64,000 nt of DNA from Lepas anatifera (Eukaryota; Arthropoda; Thecostraca; Lepadidae). Where the stretch lies: contig JAOTON010000977.1 in the NCBI GenBank assembly GCA_034440635.1, positions 1,403,001 through 1,467,000 on the forward strand, in the 5' to 3' direction. Each line of letters begins with the position of its first letter. Positions within the stretch are counted from its first letter, which is position 1. Made by a program: the position numbers and the translations under genes. The notes under the pieces were generated by a model, which was not told the DNA's origin, searched no databases, and saw nothing but the letters and a program-made list of their open reading frames with translations. Positions 9,668 through 21,199 of the stretch are shown here, piece after piece.

Positions 9668-10645
9668 TTAAGTCTTGAGTAAAAACTTTCAGATCCACTC
9701 TCCCAAATCGGGCCCTTTTCCTTCTCATTTAGCTCAACAAACTACTCGGGGCTGGTCCTCTCTCTACATTTTAGAACAATGCAAATCACACAAACGAATA
9801 AAGTATAGAGCCGTGTAGCAGCATATAAATAACTAATATGAATTGAGGTCATCTAGAAATTGAGGCAATGCCATCATACACCAAGCCTTTACAGTAATTG
9901 AAAAGCCTGTCAAGGCTAACCAACCGTTCTAAGTAAATCCACGTGCAGCCTCGAGAGGCATCTTTTGCAGCGCCTTCCTAGTCGTACACACCTTAATTCA
10001 GGAGTACCCCACATTCCTTGCACTTTGTGCCTTATCGAAGAATAGCTTATCTGGAAGCACCGACCACTAATCCACCGCCCCTGCCCGTATGGTGACCGTA
10101 TGATGACCAACGCCTTATTGTTTTCAACAGTACATTACATTGAGATTATGATGAAACTAATTTGTAAACATAGCATAATTGACAAAAACAGTATAGTTTG
10201 ATTGGGAAATGATTTTTTGAAATTCAAAATCTCTGCTAGCTGTTTAAAGATGTGAAGAATGCAGACTGAATATTTGATGTTTCTTAAGCTTACACAGTCA
10301 GGATATGTATTATTTACACCATACTGGAAATTACAGCAGCGAACGTTGGAACGACGGACTTGTTCCGATCCTCACAAATTTGGCCTTAAATCACTTAGCG
10401 CGTCTGAATCTATATTAGCGCACTTAGTAAGATGTTTGTCTAGCAGTGCTTTGACTTTTAGTCGAGCTGCTAGACTACTGAGCCGCTCACCCAAAAAATG
10501 AATGTTTGGTACAAACCGTGGCATACAAAAGGGACATCGCCGTTAAGATCTGCATTTACGAGCGCTGTCACCGAACTTCCAAGTTATGTTCGGCTCCATT
10601 CGACATACAGGCTTGAAAAACAGTTTTAACATGATCCCAACCAGG

Positions 10646-10683
10646 AACACGTGCAGCTGTATGACACAATAGCTGCACGTGTT
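10646..10683. repeat. Perfect 13-bp inverted repeat (hairpin)
   Basis: AACACGTGCAGCT, 12-nt spacer, then its exact complement AGCTGCACGTGTT. Each arm holds a CACGTG E-box and a GCAGC block. No T-run follows, so it is not a pol III or bacterial-type terminator. Function unknown. Confidence 0.8.
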
Positions 10684-11064
10684 GGCACAATGGGCGCTAT
10701 ATCACCTTGGTAGGTTTGTGCGCCCGAAAGCTCAAATAACTAACGAACATGTGCAGCACCCTTCCCCTCGGTTATCTCAAGGTCGGCCCAAAACCATGTA
10801 AGTTATGATCGTTGCTCTCATGGGCACATATTCGGAAAAATTGAACACAATCAACTCGGTTGTTTCAGTTCCGCTCATCAAAACTCCACCTAAACACTTT
10901 TTGATCCACGCCCCAATCCCTGTTTCCTAGGGCGTCGCCCCGGTTTTTCGAGTGGGCAGAGGGCGGAGCCAAAGTGGTAAGATCGGGGATCAGGTCCAAT
11001 GGTAAAACTCCTGAAACCCCTACGTCCGCTTAAATTCGGCATTTGAGACCTTGACACATGTATT

Positions 11065-11162
11065 CAGGGGTTGGGGGGGAAACAACAAAGACATTTTTAA
11101 TGGCATTCTCGGCAAAGTGTGGGGGCCAGCCCTCAGCCCCCCCCACCGTAGCGACGCCCCTG
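11065..11162. mobile_element. Small G/C-rich MITE-like segment
   Basis: 98 bp starting CAGGGG and ending CCCCTG, with long G and C runs and a GTAGCGACG block next to the right end, as in CAGGGGCGTCGCTAC-type hAT MITEs. I do not see a clear target duplication. Confidence 0.35.
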
Positions 11163-12369
11163 CCTGTTTCTTACCCATGTCATACACCTTCATTCAGTTA
11201 TCTTACTTTAAGATATACATGTATTATTCACCTATTGCCATTTTGTTTCTTGCCGGCCCAGTTTCAGAGGCAGTAAAAAGTGAAAGGGGTGTGGGGATGT
11301 TTGAAGGACCCATGTGCAAGGTCAGTCCCTATTATTAGAACATGTTCGGCGAAAAACATTGCAGCTTTATAGCTCCAGTTGGAGAACTATAATGCCGTAA
11401 TCAGGAATCCTGGTAAGCCGTAGAATTCCTGATAGTATTCAGGTCAATCATCCGCTTTTTACGTTAGGAGTCTTTATTTAGCGGCTCTGAAGCTTAACAC
11501 ATCTAAATTTAGATTCATCTAAGCACAGTTTTTCGGATCTACCTCACTAACAAGGGGGATAATGGTGAGGCAAGACAGCCACCACTACTAGATTCTAAGC
11601 GAGATATCCTGCGGCGAGCGATGACTTAGATTAACGCACCACTGTGATACCTTCCTGGGAAACTTACAAAATTTAGGGCGTCATTAGTCAGAATTTGCAA
11701 AAATGGCCTAAACCATCAGATGTCCCTGAGCTAAAGCTAACTTGCAAAAGTCTTCGCTGTTTCCCAAAAGGCTGATCTACAGATTGACAGCCTACTCCCG
11801 AGGTTTTTTCTCTAGAATAATGGAAGAGTGTTCGTGGTAATCTCTGTAACACTTACAGATCTTCTCGGGCGCTTTTTTGCTGGTCAGACAAAACTTTAAG
11901 AACTGCCTTTCTGGCTACGTTACCTGATTAATGTGCATGAGCCTGAAAAAACTATCTTTTGTACTCCTATAATGTGCAATAATGTTGACAGCATTCCGTG
12001 TAGAATATGCAATATCTTAGAACCCATTCGTGGTTTTAAGGTCTCTTGAAACTACGAACGTCAGGACGGACTATTACACTTCCAAAATAAACAGAGGGAC
12101 CAGTAATTGCTTAACTTCTCGCCGACAGGACACTACACACTATGGAACTGAGGGCCTCTTAGGATCTGGACTAGTTATTACATTCCATCTTGCTACTTGC
12201 AAAACTTATCATTTCCCCCATGGGGCTGAAATCTTTGTTTTGATCGGTTTGCCTAGACCTACCAAACCTACATCGCACTGTTATCATAATAGTTGGACTG
12301 CCTGGTTTCATTTCCCTTCCTCAGTATTCTGGCATCCATAGAGGTTTGTCGAAAAACATGGCCTTTATA

Positions 12370-12370
<1 letters not shown>

Positions 12371-12432
<62 letters not shown>

Positions 12433-12445
12433 TTTTATATATATG
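12371..12445. repeat. (TA)n microsatellite
   Basis: About 75 bp of alternating TA with one phase slip. No element is visible next to it. Confidence 0.95.
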
Positions 12446-15150
12446 CATTTCATCTTCAGCAGTCACTGCCAAATTATCTGGTTTTGCTGTATGACTTTGT
12501 TTGGTTTTACTGTGCGACCTTGTCCATAATTGGGGTCACCCGTCGACAATATGTATAATAAACTGAATCTGAATGATAGGAGTGGGGAATATGATTACCG
12601 GGAAGGCGGGCGGCAGCCGCGAGGTCTCTCCTGCAGGAGCTAGACTCTCACAAATGAGCGATCCGGCCGGGCCCGCTCGTCACACTGATAAACAGATGCA
12701 ATTTCTGCACCTATTCCACGAATAGGTTTCGTCCCAAGGCGAGGCTTCCACTCATGCGGCATAAATTTCATAGCGGCATAAATTCAATCAAATGAGTCAA
12801 AATGAGTCCAATTTTGAACAAAACCGGAAGCTTGCATACCAGGGGTGTGCGTTTGTTTTCCCGAGGCCTTGAAACTCCCTCCGAATAAGGAAGCTGAAAA
12901 GTCTCAGCGTTGGAGGAACGAACCAGTACTCGTAGCCAGAATACGGGTGATCGGTGGAAAAGGCATCCGTGGCGACGCTCCTTTGGCTGAGGTTGCCGAT
13001 GAACAATGGCGAGGGAGGGTTCGGCGCAAATTCTACTCCATAAATATTTCACACTTTTCCACATGGAATAATCTCGACAAAAGTGAAAGTTCAATTCAGT
13101 TTAATTCAAAATGCGTACATTAAGTTGAACTCTTCAGGTCTTCCGGATAAGACCAATTTCACTAACCATCTAAATTTTTGCCTGCTTAGATCCATATTTC
13201 TACTTGGTGTCTAGGCTGTCATTAGTCCTATTGTAAATAAAGTAATCTTGGTCATTAGGGGCTTTAGGGGCAAGTGCTGCGCTGGTTTCGTTGTTTTTTT
13301 CGATGATAAAGAATGCGCTCCGAAATCGAGGGCACTGCTACTCTGACGTGAGCGCCGCTCGCCTAGCGTGGGATGTGTTCTGCGGCGCAGTATAACTACC
13401 TAGCTGAATGCCTCGCACGCCCGATGACACCCACACTGCTTCAGCTAATATAAAGAAATCGAGGAGAACGCCTGATTGGGTGTTTACTTGTTTCTAGTAC
13501 AGTTTCATGAGTAGATTCCAAATAAGCAATCGACAAAATCTTTGTTTGGCGTTGTTTTCTGCAATTTGAAGTTTTCCGTTGGGCTTTTCTGTAACTTGGT
13601 AATCATTTAGTGCCCATTCTTTTATATTTTTCAGAATGAAATTTGATATCTTTCAAAAGACCCTTTTGCAAACAATGCGATTTGTTCCTTTGAAAAACTC
13701 CGGGACGGCTTCTATACCCGAAGTTCGAGCGGTGAAGATTGCAAAAATCTACGGCTTTTATTCAGTAACGCCGGGTTCTGGGCTTAGCCGGAACAAAGAA
13801 CCCTCACTGCGAAACCTTGAACGCTACATGGCAATATATGTGATTTTCACAATCTACGGAGATAGTTTTACTCGATGCTGTGCTAAATATTTTCTGAGAG
13901 TCACCGAATGAATGTATTTCGACGAAAAACACTATTGCTTCAAGCCGTTCTTTTTCGCGCAATTTACTGGCCTCAGTTCCGGGATCCATAATCAGAGACG
14001 GCTCAGTGGCCGGGGCGGGCCGAGCAAACAAAGTAGACTGCTGCTGACCAGGTGCGAATATTATGCGACTTGGAGGGTAGCACGTCAATTCAAGAGCGGA
14101 TATGACTGTATACTTTGGGCATGGCTAACCAGTGAGGGTATGCCTTAGGAGTAAGGCCACGGAACAAACGGAACAAATACAAAGGTAGCAAATGCACAAA
14201 ATGTAAATAACTTCCAGAAGCAGAATCTAAATCCAGGTGATAAGCTCACATAACCGCGATATATATCCAGGCTGCTCACTACTTCATACAAGCCCTTACA
14301 TTGAAGGGAATGGACCATTTTTTGAAGTTCTAAAAAGAACAATTTAGGGGCAAAAGAGGTCCGAAAACCAGGAAACAACATTTACCCTTTGTCATACGCT
14401 AAAACAAATATATCTTTAAAATGATCAGGTTGTATACGATGTAATTCATAGAGCATGCTGCTGTAAGACCTGGCCAAACATATATTGCATTAAAAGCGCA
14501 AACAGACGCCACATTTGGTAGCAGCGTATGCATTTCTTCGGACAGAGCAGGGTGTCTGTCCGTGGCATCTGCCATTGGCTTCTGTGTTAAGACTAATGCA
14601 GCTGGCTTCCTGTCAAAATAACATGCTACGATGAAAATTGAAAGAGCTGCTTCAAATATTTAGATTATCAGTACTTTAGAGATTCAAAAGAGAGCAAACA
14701 AGATACTTCTTCGTCCAGTATTTTGCAAGCTGCTAGGGTCAAAAGTTGTTTGCAATGCAACTGATGATTACAAAACCGGCGCCAAGCAGGGATTTGGTGG
14801 ATTAAATATTTAGAATCTACGCATAAAGCTGTATCAGAAAGAAAAGAAGCCCCAATTAGGTGGTCTCCTCAATTTCTGATACATTAGCTCAAGCAGCGTG
14901 CACCCAGGCCAGGGTCGTCGGCTACAGAGCCAGGCGAGATTCGATAACTTACAGACCAGCCATGTGATCAGCATTTTATACCGCTATATTTTAGACTACT
15001 TTTCTCCAAGGTTTTGTGAGAAAAATACACCAAACTGATGTTTTTATGCGAAACATGACTATTTCTTTCAATTGAAGGAAGCAAATGAAGACATGTTAGA
15101 GAAGAAGTTCCTGGCTCTAGCGTCTGACACAGTTGAGTTAGAACACACTT
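12446..15150. other. Unassigned sequence
   Basis: No exon or element ends recognised. The frames at 12768-13123 and 13636-14381 are short, overlap one another on both strands and show no protein family resemblance. Confidence 0.4.
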
Positions 15151-15179
15151 TTAGGCAGGATTCGCTTCCTCTCGCTACG

Positions 15180-15636
15180 GAGAATCGAATTATGTATAAT
15201 ATGACTAGACTAGGTCAAAACATAAAAAATCACTTGACCTAAGGTCAGGTTAAGGTCACAATTTAACCTAGCACAGTCAATATGCATATCAATAGACCTG
15301 CAATAATAATTACCAAAATCTGAAAATTAGCTTAAGTAGCCGCAGATGACCTCATAGAGGTCACAGGCCCAAAATTGCAACATGAACCCGGCAAGGGACC
15401 TAGGATACTATACTTTGGAGAATGTGAATGTATTCTAACTCGCAGCTACACAAACAAACATTTTGTTTCGCCCAATTCCCGTTTTTCCCACGCATTTTCA
15501 ATGGAGGGGGCATTGAATGGTGATATGAGTTTCAACTGGATATATTAACCTTGTTCTTACTTATGCTATCTTAATTTTTTTTTGGAAATGAGGTCACTTT
15601 ACCTACACTGGTACTCTGACTTAAGATGAGCCGATC
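15180..15636. mobile_element. Partial AGGTCA-rich element abutting family C copy 1
   Basis: Contains TGACCT/AGGTCA words, the TATATTAACCTTGTTCTTACTTATG block and the TTTCCCACGCATTTTCAATGG block shared with elements at 24.4, 26.2, 29.8 and 49.7 kb. Its right end meets the TTAA of family C copy 1. The left end is not clear. Confidence 0.55.
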
Positions 15637-15640
15637 TTAA

Positions 15641-16667
15641 CCCGCGCCCCACCGGGAGTCCAGCGCCACCTTCGCTCCACCGGGGGCCATCGATGGCCCC
15701 CTCTAACTCCGAAAATATGGGTGATGGCGTAAATCTGCAAAGAGAATTAGGAGGCTCGTGTGAATTCAGCAAGAAATTACTTCACATGTTTAAGCACCCA
15801 GGTAAATGGTTTGACCTCAAGAGGTCAAGTTAGGTCACGATAGGCTATTTCCACTAAAATATGCAATGCTTAAGCAAACTGGGCATAGCTCTCATGCCGT
15901 TAGAGCTATTGCAATCTGGTAGAATACGTTTAATAGAAATACGCCAGACCTTTTTCCGCTATTAGAACATCATGATCTCCCGCCAGTGGTTTGACCTCCA
16001 GAGGTCACCTTGTGAAATAATATGACCTGAGGTCACGAAAGGTCAGAAAGTGACCTTGCCGTATATCAAATGAAGGCCAGTGACACAATATACACGATGG
16101 CGTTTAATTCAGCGCTCTAGCTTGATTAGGTCAAAAGTTATTGTCAAAATACTGTTTTTGACCCCTGGTGACCTGAGATGACCTCAGATAGGTCAAAGGG
16201 AAAATATTTCCCCTGGGATCCGTGAAAGGGTGTCCACGAACGTTTTTCTGAGCAATCTGAGCATTTAAAATCATTTTTGTGACTTCTAGATCGTACAACA
16301 GCTTTTCTCATGCTTTTTCAATGGAAGAGGTCACCTCGTGACCTGAAGTCAGGTCACGGTCACGAAATAGACAAATCCCGGATATATATGTTGTAGACCC
16401 TGGACGGGTCATGAATTATAGGAAGCTTCAAATCGATCGGCTTAGAAATGTAGCTCTTATAGGGCTCAAAAGTTAAAGAGAGGTGACCTTGGTTGACATC
16501 ACCTGGTGACCTGACCTTGTGTGACCCGGAGTAAAAAAATTTAGAGATGGTGGAAAATAATGGAGTGAGAGATGGAACCCTCAACCGCGGTGCTGCGCCT
16601 CGTCCTTTTTCTGTTATCCCGAAAAAAACCTTAGAGGGGCATCGATGGCCCCCCAGTAGGGCGAGGG
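15641..16667 (+). mobile_element. TTAA element, family C, copy 1 (1.03 kb)
   Basis: TTAA at 15637-15640 and 16668-16671. Ends begin CCC and finish GGG (CCCGCGCCCCACCGGGAG ... AGTAGGGCGAGGG), with GGCCATCGATGGCC-type palindromes just inside each end. A TTAA duplication with CCC...GGG termini is the piggyBac-superfamily pattern. There is no transposase frame. The interior carries more than a dozen AGGTCA half-sites; the central cluster here is TGACCT-1-AGGTCA-4-AGGTCA at 16023-16045. Confidence 0.8.
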
Positions 16668-16671
16668 TTAA

Positions 16672-17345
16672 GATTTTGGGAGAAGTTACCACTTTTTGGT
16701 ACTGCCAGATAACCCCTAGGGGTGTGTTCAAACTCCCCCCGGGCAAAGGTTAAGTTCATACTTACATTTTCAAGGCCATTGGCCCCAGTGATTCTGCTCA
16801 AATGACGTTATCCAGTGTGACATTTATTATGCTAGGACGTCCTAGTTAGGACAACTCAATGCAACAATTAAGGTCAAAGGTCAAGATCAAAGGTCATGGG
16901 TCAAAGTTCATCCTCATTTCCCGCCCAACGGCTGCTATGGTACTAGTTATAGGGGACATTATAGGGAATATACCACATTGTGACGTCATAGGTCGAGTCT
17001 TGGATGAACTTGACGTTAGAATTTCAGGAATGATTCTTTGGGACATTCTTTCTATGACCGTGGCCCACAATTAGTATATTATCGATTTTTTCCCGCATAA
17101 TTACAGCATTTCCCAATCATGGGCGCTATACGACCTTTAGGGTTGGCGCGCCCCTTAAGCCCAAATCATCATCATCATCAGCTAACATGGTCCTCATTTG
17201 GCATTTAAGACCACGTTTGACCTTAAAGATATTGACCTAGGTCAAAGAAGGTTGGCTATAATGCAAATTACTATAGCTTTCCACACACTCTCAAACGGAC
17301 CGGCGTTTTTCTAGGTCTCTTGGTTTTTGAGACCTCAGGGGAAGG
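16672..17345. mobile_element. Remnant of a second end plus family H AGGTCA-rich element
   Basis: 16672-16750 is a TTAA-bounded stub resembling the right end of the element at 29031-30139 (CCCCTAGGGGTGTGTTCAAAC, CCCCCCGGGCAAAGG). Beyond it, 16780-17340 matches, in reverse, the stretch at 37560-38090 (shared TGACGTCAT, TTAGGACA-like and DR1 blocks). It contains the run of direct half-sites at 16871-16910. Confidence 0.5.
16871..16910 (+). promoter_or_regulatory. Run of six nuclear-receptor half-sites, mostly DR1
   Basis: AGGTCA, 1 nt, AGGTCA, 0 nt, AGATCA, 1 nt, AGGTCA, 1 nt, GGGTCA, 1 nt, AGTTCA: six direct half-sites in 40 bp. DR1 spacing is the known preference of HNF4, RXR/USP homodimers and COUP-TF/Seven-up. 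Whether any receptor binds here is not shown. Confidence 0.6.
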
Positions 17346-17515
17346 GGGCTCCCAGGCCCCCTCCCTTCAGTACGTATGCCTCTCCTATGCAGGTGTTAAA
17401 TAAACAATTACATACATCTCCATTTGCAATCATCAGGCAGGACTATGCAGTCAAGGTTGGAATTACTAATGCGCAGGGTACCTACTGCAGCATTTCCATA
17501 TTTAAAACAAATTAA

Positions 17516-17972
17516 AGGGAATGTGGCACCTTGGTCGAATCCTGGAATTTAGTGAAATCAGGCGTAGGTACTTTTAGCCAAAAATAATGAATCCACTCAT
17601 GATTTCCCTGAAAAATGTTCAATAAGCTCAATATTTTGTTTTTAAAAATATTCCTCTAGGAACATGAATAAATATTTGCCTGTGGATGATGTCATGATCT
17701 GGCAACCACTACTATACTTGAAACGCTTCAAGGGCTTCGATTGGCTGATGCTCATCGTGACGTCAGCATATGTCGTCACACCAGCAGCTCACAACAATGG
17801 CCGCCCAGCGAGGGGCTGATGAGGGGGCTAGTGTCAGGTAGGTTTTAGTTTTTTTTTTTCTACGGAAATATGGAGTTCCAAGACAAATGACATATGGAGT
17901 ACCAGGTGTTCCGACTTGCTTTACAACTTGGTTATTTCAGTTAAAATCACGTTATGAAGTGCCACACTCCCT
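17516..17972 (+). mobile_element. TTAA MITE, family A, copy 2
   Basis: 457 bp between TTAA at 17512-17515 and 17973-17976, with the AGGGAATGTGGCACCTT terminal repeat (right end slightly mutated). The uninterrupted copy used here as the reference for the family. TGACGTCA at 17758-17765. Confidence 0.9.
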
Positions 17973-17976
17973 TTAA

Positions 17977-18852
17977 TGAGTATGCGTTATTATTTAGGCT
18001 AAATCATGAAACTAGACTCCTTTGTACTGCATTTTGTACTGCATTGCATCAGGAAGCTTTACACTGAAGACAAAATCAGACCGAGGAGGCCTTGACACCA
18101 TGCAAATAGTGAGCGGGATTGAAAGACGCACCAACTTTCAAGGTTAAGGGACGCAAATAGCGTGCAAAACTGAATCCCGCGCCGGGACACTTACGCTTGG
18201 AGTCCTCCCGATATGAGGGCAATAATCACTCTGCCGTGCGTGCATAAAAATATGACATGTCGTAACACTTGGAACCAGCAGAGCATCCGACCTTGACATA
18301 CAGCACAACAGGGCAGAATTTACATAAATGCATTTGCATAACGCTTGAGCTAATGTATCAGAAATTGAGGAGACCACCTAATCCGTGAAAGGGGGTCCAC
18401 CAACGTTTTTCTGAGCAATCTGAGCATTTGCAATAATTTTTGTGGTTTTTAGTTCATACAACAGCATTTCCATATGCCAAGAGCATGAGCATGTAACTCC
18501 TGTATTTTTATATCATCCAACTAAGAATGGTTTTTGGCGCACGGTGGAAGGAGAAAAATTGGTGCTTTTCCAGCATTCACAGATGAATGAAATGTATTTT
18601 GCCAGAAAAAAACAGGTTCGTACCAGCAAACCTCTCTCAGTCTGGGGACTGCGGGCGGCTTGCGGCAGTGTCGATGACTAATTCTGTAGCTTGGTGGCCG
18701 GTGGGCGGGGTGTATTGATGCGGGCGGCTGTCGTCATGAAGCTTTACCTGAGTTGTATTTTGTTGCGAAATGTGCCTCGTTATATGCCGTCCAGGCATTT
18801 GCACCAATCGCTCGTTATGTTGTCTGGTTTACGTGTGTATTCACGAAATACA

Positions 18853-18855
<3 letters not shown>
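17977..18855. other. Unassigned sequence
   Basis: No exon recognised. A short block at about 18382-18480 (GTGAAAGGGGGTCCACCAACG...GAGCAATCTGAGCATTTG) is also found inside family C (16226-16270, 38507-38530, 45690-45710, 58226-58270), so this is a solo fragment of that family. Confidence 0.5.

Positions 18856-18892
<37 letters not shown>
18856..18892. repeat. (CT)n microsatellite
   Basis: About 37 bp of CT. The open frames across it are repeat artefacts. Confidence 0.95.
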
Positions 18893-18896
<4 letters not shown>

Positions 18897-19067
18897 TTTG
18901 CTGAACCCCACTTTGGTTGCAAGCCCACTAGATTCGCTGAGCCCAGCTTTGGTTGTAAGCCCGCTTATTTCGCTGAACCTTCCTTTCACCTGCAGAAGGG
19001 TAAAACCCGCATTAAGCAATTCATTTGGTAGGTCACCTTTGAAAAAAGTTTGTCCAGCCTTACTTAA

Positions 19068-19770
19068 TACGCGCATTGACGGGGGTCTGAGCCACCTTCG
19101 CCCTGACGGAGTTGCCCGCCCCTCCCCTAAGATCTCGAGAACCGTGCTAGGTAGCGAAAAACAGTTAAGAGTGTTGGATAACCCATCCACTTCTCCATTG
19201 AAAATATTTGTACCATTTTTTGTCAGGTCACATTTAAGGTCACTAGAGGTCAAAATATACCGTAATAGGGATAACATGTAAATTAAGTTTTTACATTTGA
19301 ATCTTACATCTTACATCGGCCATTACATCTGAACAAGTACAGATAGAGCAAAACGATTGAAACTATTTGAATCCTCGCAGAAAGCCGAATCGAACGATAT
19401 ATAATACAACCTTGCTAGGTCAAATCAAGGATTTGACCTGACCCGAGGTCAGGTCAAGGTCAAATTGGGCAAAATGCATATCATTAGAACTGCAATGACA
19501 AGCAAATCTAATGCAGTTAAAATAAACGCTCTATCTCTATTAATTACTAAGTTATTCATTTAAAGCAATTTTTCCCACGTATTTCCAATGGAGAGGTCAT
19601 GGCTCGTACCTGGCCTTAGGTCATCGATATAAAAATACCAGACCAAATTTTAGAGAACTCGGTGGGGTCATTATGTGATATGAGTTCCTATCGGATAAGT
19701 TTACCCTGTTCCGACTTGTACTATCTAAAACTTGTTTGAGGTCAGGTCACTTGACCTGTCACTTGTCTAT
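19068..19770 (+). mobile_element. TTAA element, family D, copy 3 (right end truncated)
   Basis: Starts after TTAA 19064-19067 with the GCATTGACGGGGGTCTGAGCC end and the AAGATCTCGAGAACC block of copy 2, and follows copy 2 to the GAGGTCAGGTCACTTGACC block, then departs from it near 19770. About 700 bp remain. Confidence 0.75.
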
Positions 19771-19844
19771 GTATGGTCCATGTTTCAACTGGATGTCTCT
19801 GAAAGGAACTTTCCACGAGCCCATCCAAAATAAAATGTCACATG

Positions 19845-20285
19845 CGTACTCTTGCCGGAGTGAGTCGGTAAGAGTACGCAAGAAAGGAAGCTGGAGTACG
19901 CATTGATACCCCGCTGTGCTTTAGGTGCATAGGCCATGTCGCGAAGTTTTTTGACGCCAAACTAGGCGATTGCATGATTTTATATCGTTCTGAATATACA
20001 AGAACTATGTTGCAACGTTTGGCTTTCCAAATATGAGTTACGGACTCTGGTCCGAGTGAAAATTAAATTTTCCTATCTCTTAAGCATGCGCACTCTTGCC
20101 CAATGGTCTAATTTATTTTGCTCTGTACTCCCACGGAAAGAACAGGAGCACGTTGAATTTTCGTGTGCAGCCTGGGCACTGACCCTGCTTTTTTATACCA
20201 GGGTATCCACCATCTCAGTGGTTGCTAAGTAACCAAAACAGCTGCTGCGTACTCTTATCTCCTGCGTACTCTTACCCGCCCTTAC
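19845..20285. repeat. Possible element with GTAAGAGTACGC inverted words
   Basis: GCGTACTCTTGCC, then GGTAAGAGTACGC within 40 bp at the left, and two copies of GCGTACTCTTA at 20245-20275 on the right, in inverted relation to the left pair. The arrangement suggests a small inverted-repeat element of about 440 bp. No target duplication was found. Confidence 0.35.
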
Positions 20286-20551
20286 CCTATTACCCCACGT
20301 ATGGGGTCCAAGTTTGCAAGAAAGGCTGATAAGGACGACCCAGTGCGACTTTGAGTTTTGGCGTCGTTTTCACAAATTTGAACGCCGAAAGCGCCAATCG
20401 CGTGTTGAGTTAAAGGAAGGATATGAATCACTCTAAGCACGTGCCGCGTGAAGACGGCGTGAGCCAGCGGAATGTGACCTTTCCTATGCACCTACTCAAA
20501 CATGCACCAACATGTCGCAAAATTGAATACGAAATCGAATACGAACGGTGG

Positions 20552-20605
20552 GACAGACAGACAGACACACAGACGCACGCTACTCAAATAGTAATATAGA
20601 TTAGA
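20552..20605 (+). repeat. GACAGACA-rich tail, possibly of a LINE
   Basis: GACAGACAGACAGACAC followed by ACGCTACTCAAATAGTAATATAGATT. This combination is often seen at the 3' ends of truncated RTE-like LINEs in invertebrates, but no coding part is present here, so the assignment is tentative. Confidence 0.35.
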
Positions 20606-21069
20606 CATTTATAGGGTCTCATATAAGAAACTGCCTTTTTGACGCAGCCTCGTCTGCCACATACCACAGCTCCTCGAGTATTTCAATCCGGACTGAAACT
20701 GTTTATATATATATATAAGGATGTGTCCGAACTTTGCACCAAGTCTTGTTCAAGAAGTGGCTCGTAAGTGGTTTTACCCTTTGTTTTCTGCAAACGGCTT
20801 TGCTCAAGTGGCCCACGAAGCGACTAATGCCAGACTGTCACACTGTCTGTCTTTTTTGCTGTTTCTGAATACATGTGTTACGGTTGCATGTGCAAAAATA
20901 ATGTGTCGCTCATGTGTGAACGTTCACTCATGTTGTACGTAGAGAGAAACCTCACAAATGTTTCACATCCACTTGGTAACAACATGAATTGAGCATATTA
21001 AAAGCGGTAATATAATTATTGTCTTGGCGGCGACATACATGGGCACCAGACAGACCACACTATGCTAAC

Positions 21070-21192
21070 CTCTTCCTCTAAGATGGCGCGATCCTTGGAT
21101 GAAATGCCCAGCTCAGGCTGCATGATGTCTCCGGGAATCGCCACCAGTTTGTCCAGTTGCGCCGGGTCCGTTTTCTTCAGGTAGTCAAAAAT
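21070..21192 (-). CDS. Fatty acyl-CoA reductase, second coding exon
   Basis: After an acceptor ending TTGCAG, 41 codons read IFDYLKK, then KLVAIPGDI and LGISSKDRAILEEE. This matches the segment that follows the first Rossmann block in fatty acyl-CoA reductases (LFxxLRKE, KVVPVxGDxxxxxLGLS, DRxxLxENVS). Phase is 0 at the start, agreeing with exon 1 at 32927-33115. I place the donor at GAG/GTTAGC, giving exactly 41 codons; however the next codons continue VSIVW, and family members have VSVVFH there, so the exon may run some bases further. The enzyme reduces fatty acyl-CoA to alcohol with NADPH for waxes and cuticular lipids. Later exons were not found downstream on this strand. Confidence 0.82.
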
Positions 21193-21199
21193 CTGCAAC

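Larger units (their letters stand above)
9672..12370. other. Mostly unassigned intergenic or intronic sequence
   Basis: No protein-like exon recognised on either strand. Contains the hairpin at 10646-10683 and a small G-rich palindrome-ended segment at 11065-11162. Open frames are at most about 100 codons and have no family resemblance. Confidence 0.4.

Noticed and set aside
18691..19281. 196-codon plus-strand frame
   Set aside because: It crosses a (CT)n tract and the end of a TTAA element; the minus strand is equally open. No protein resemblance.
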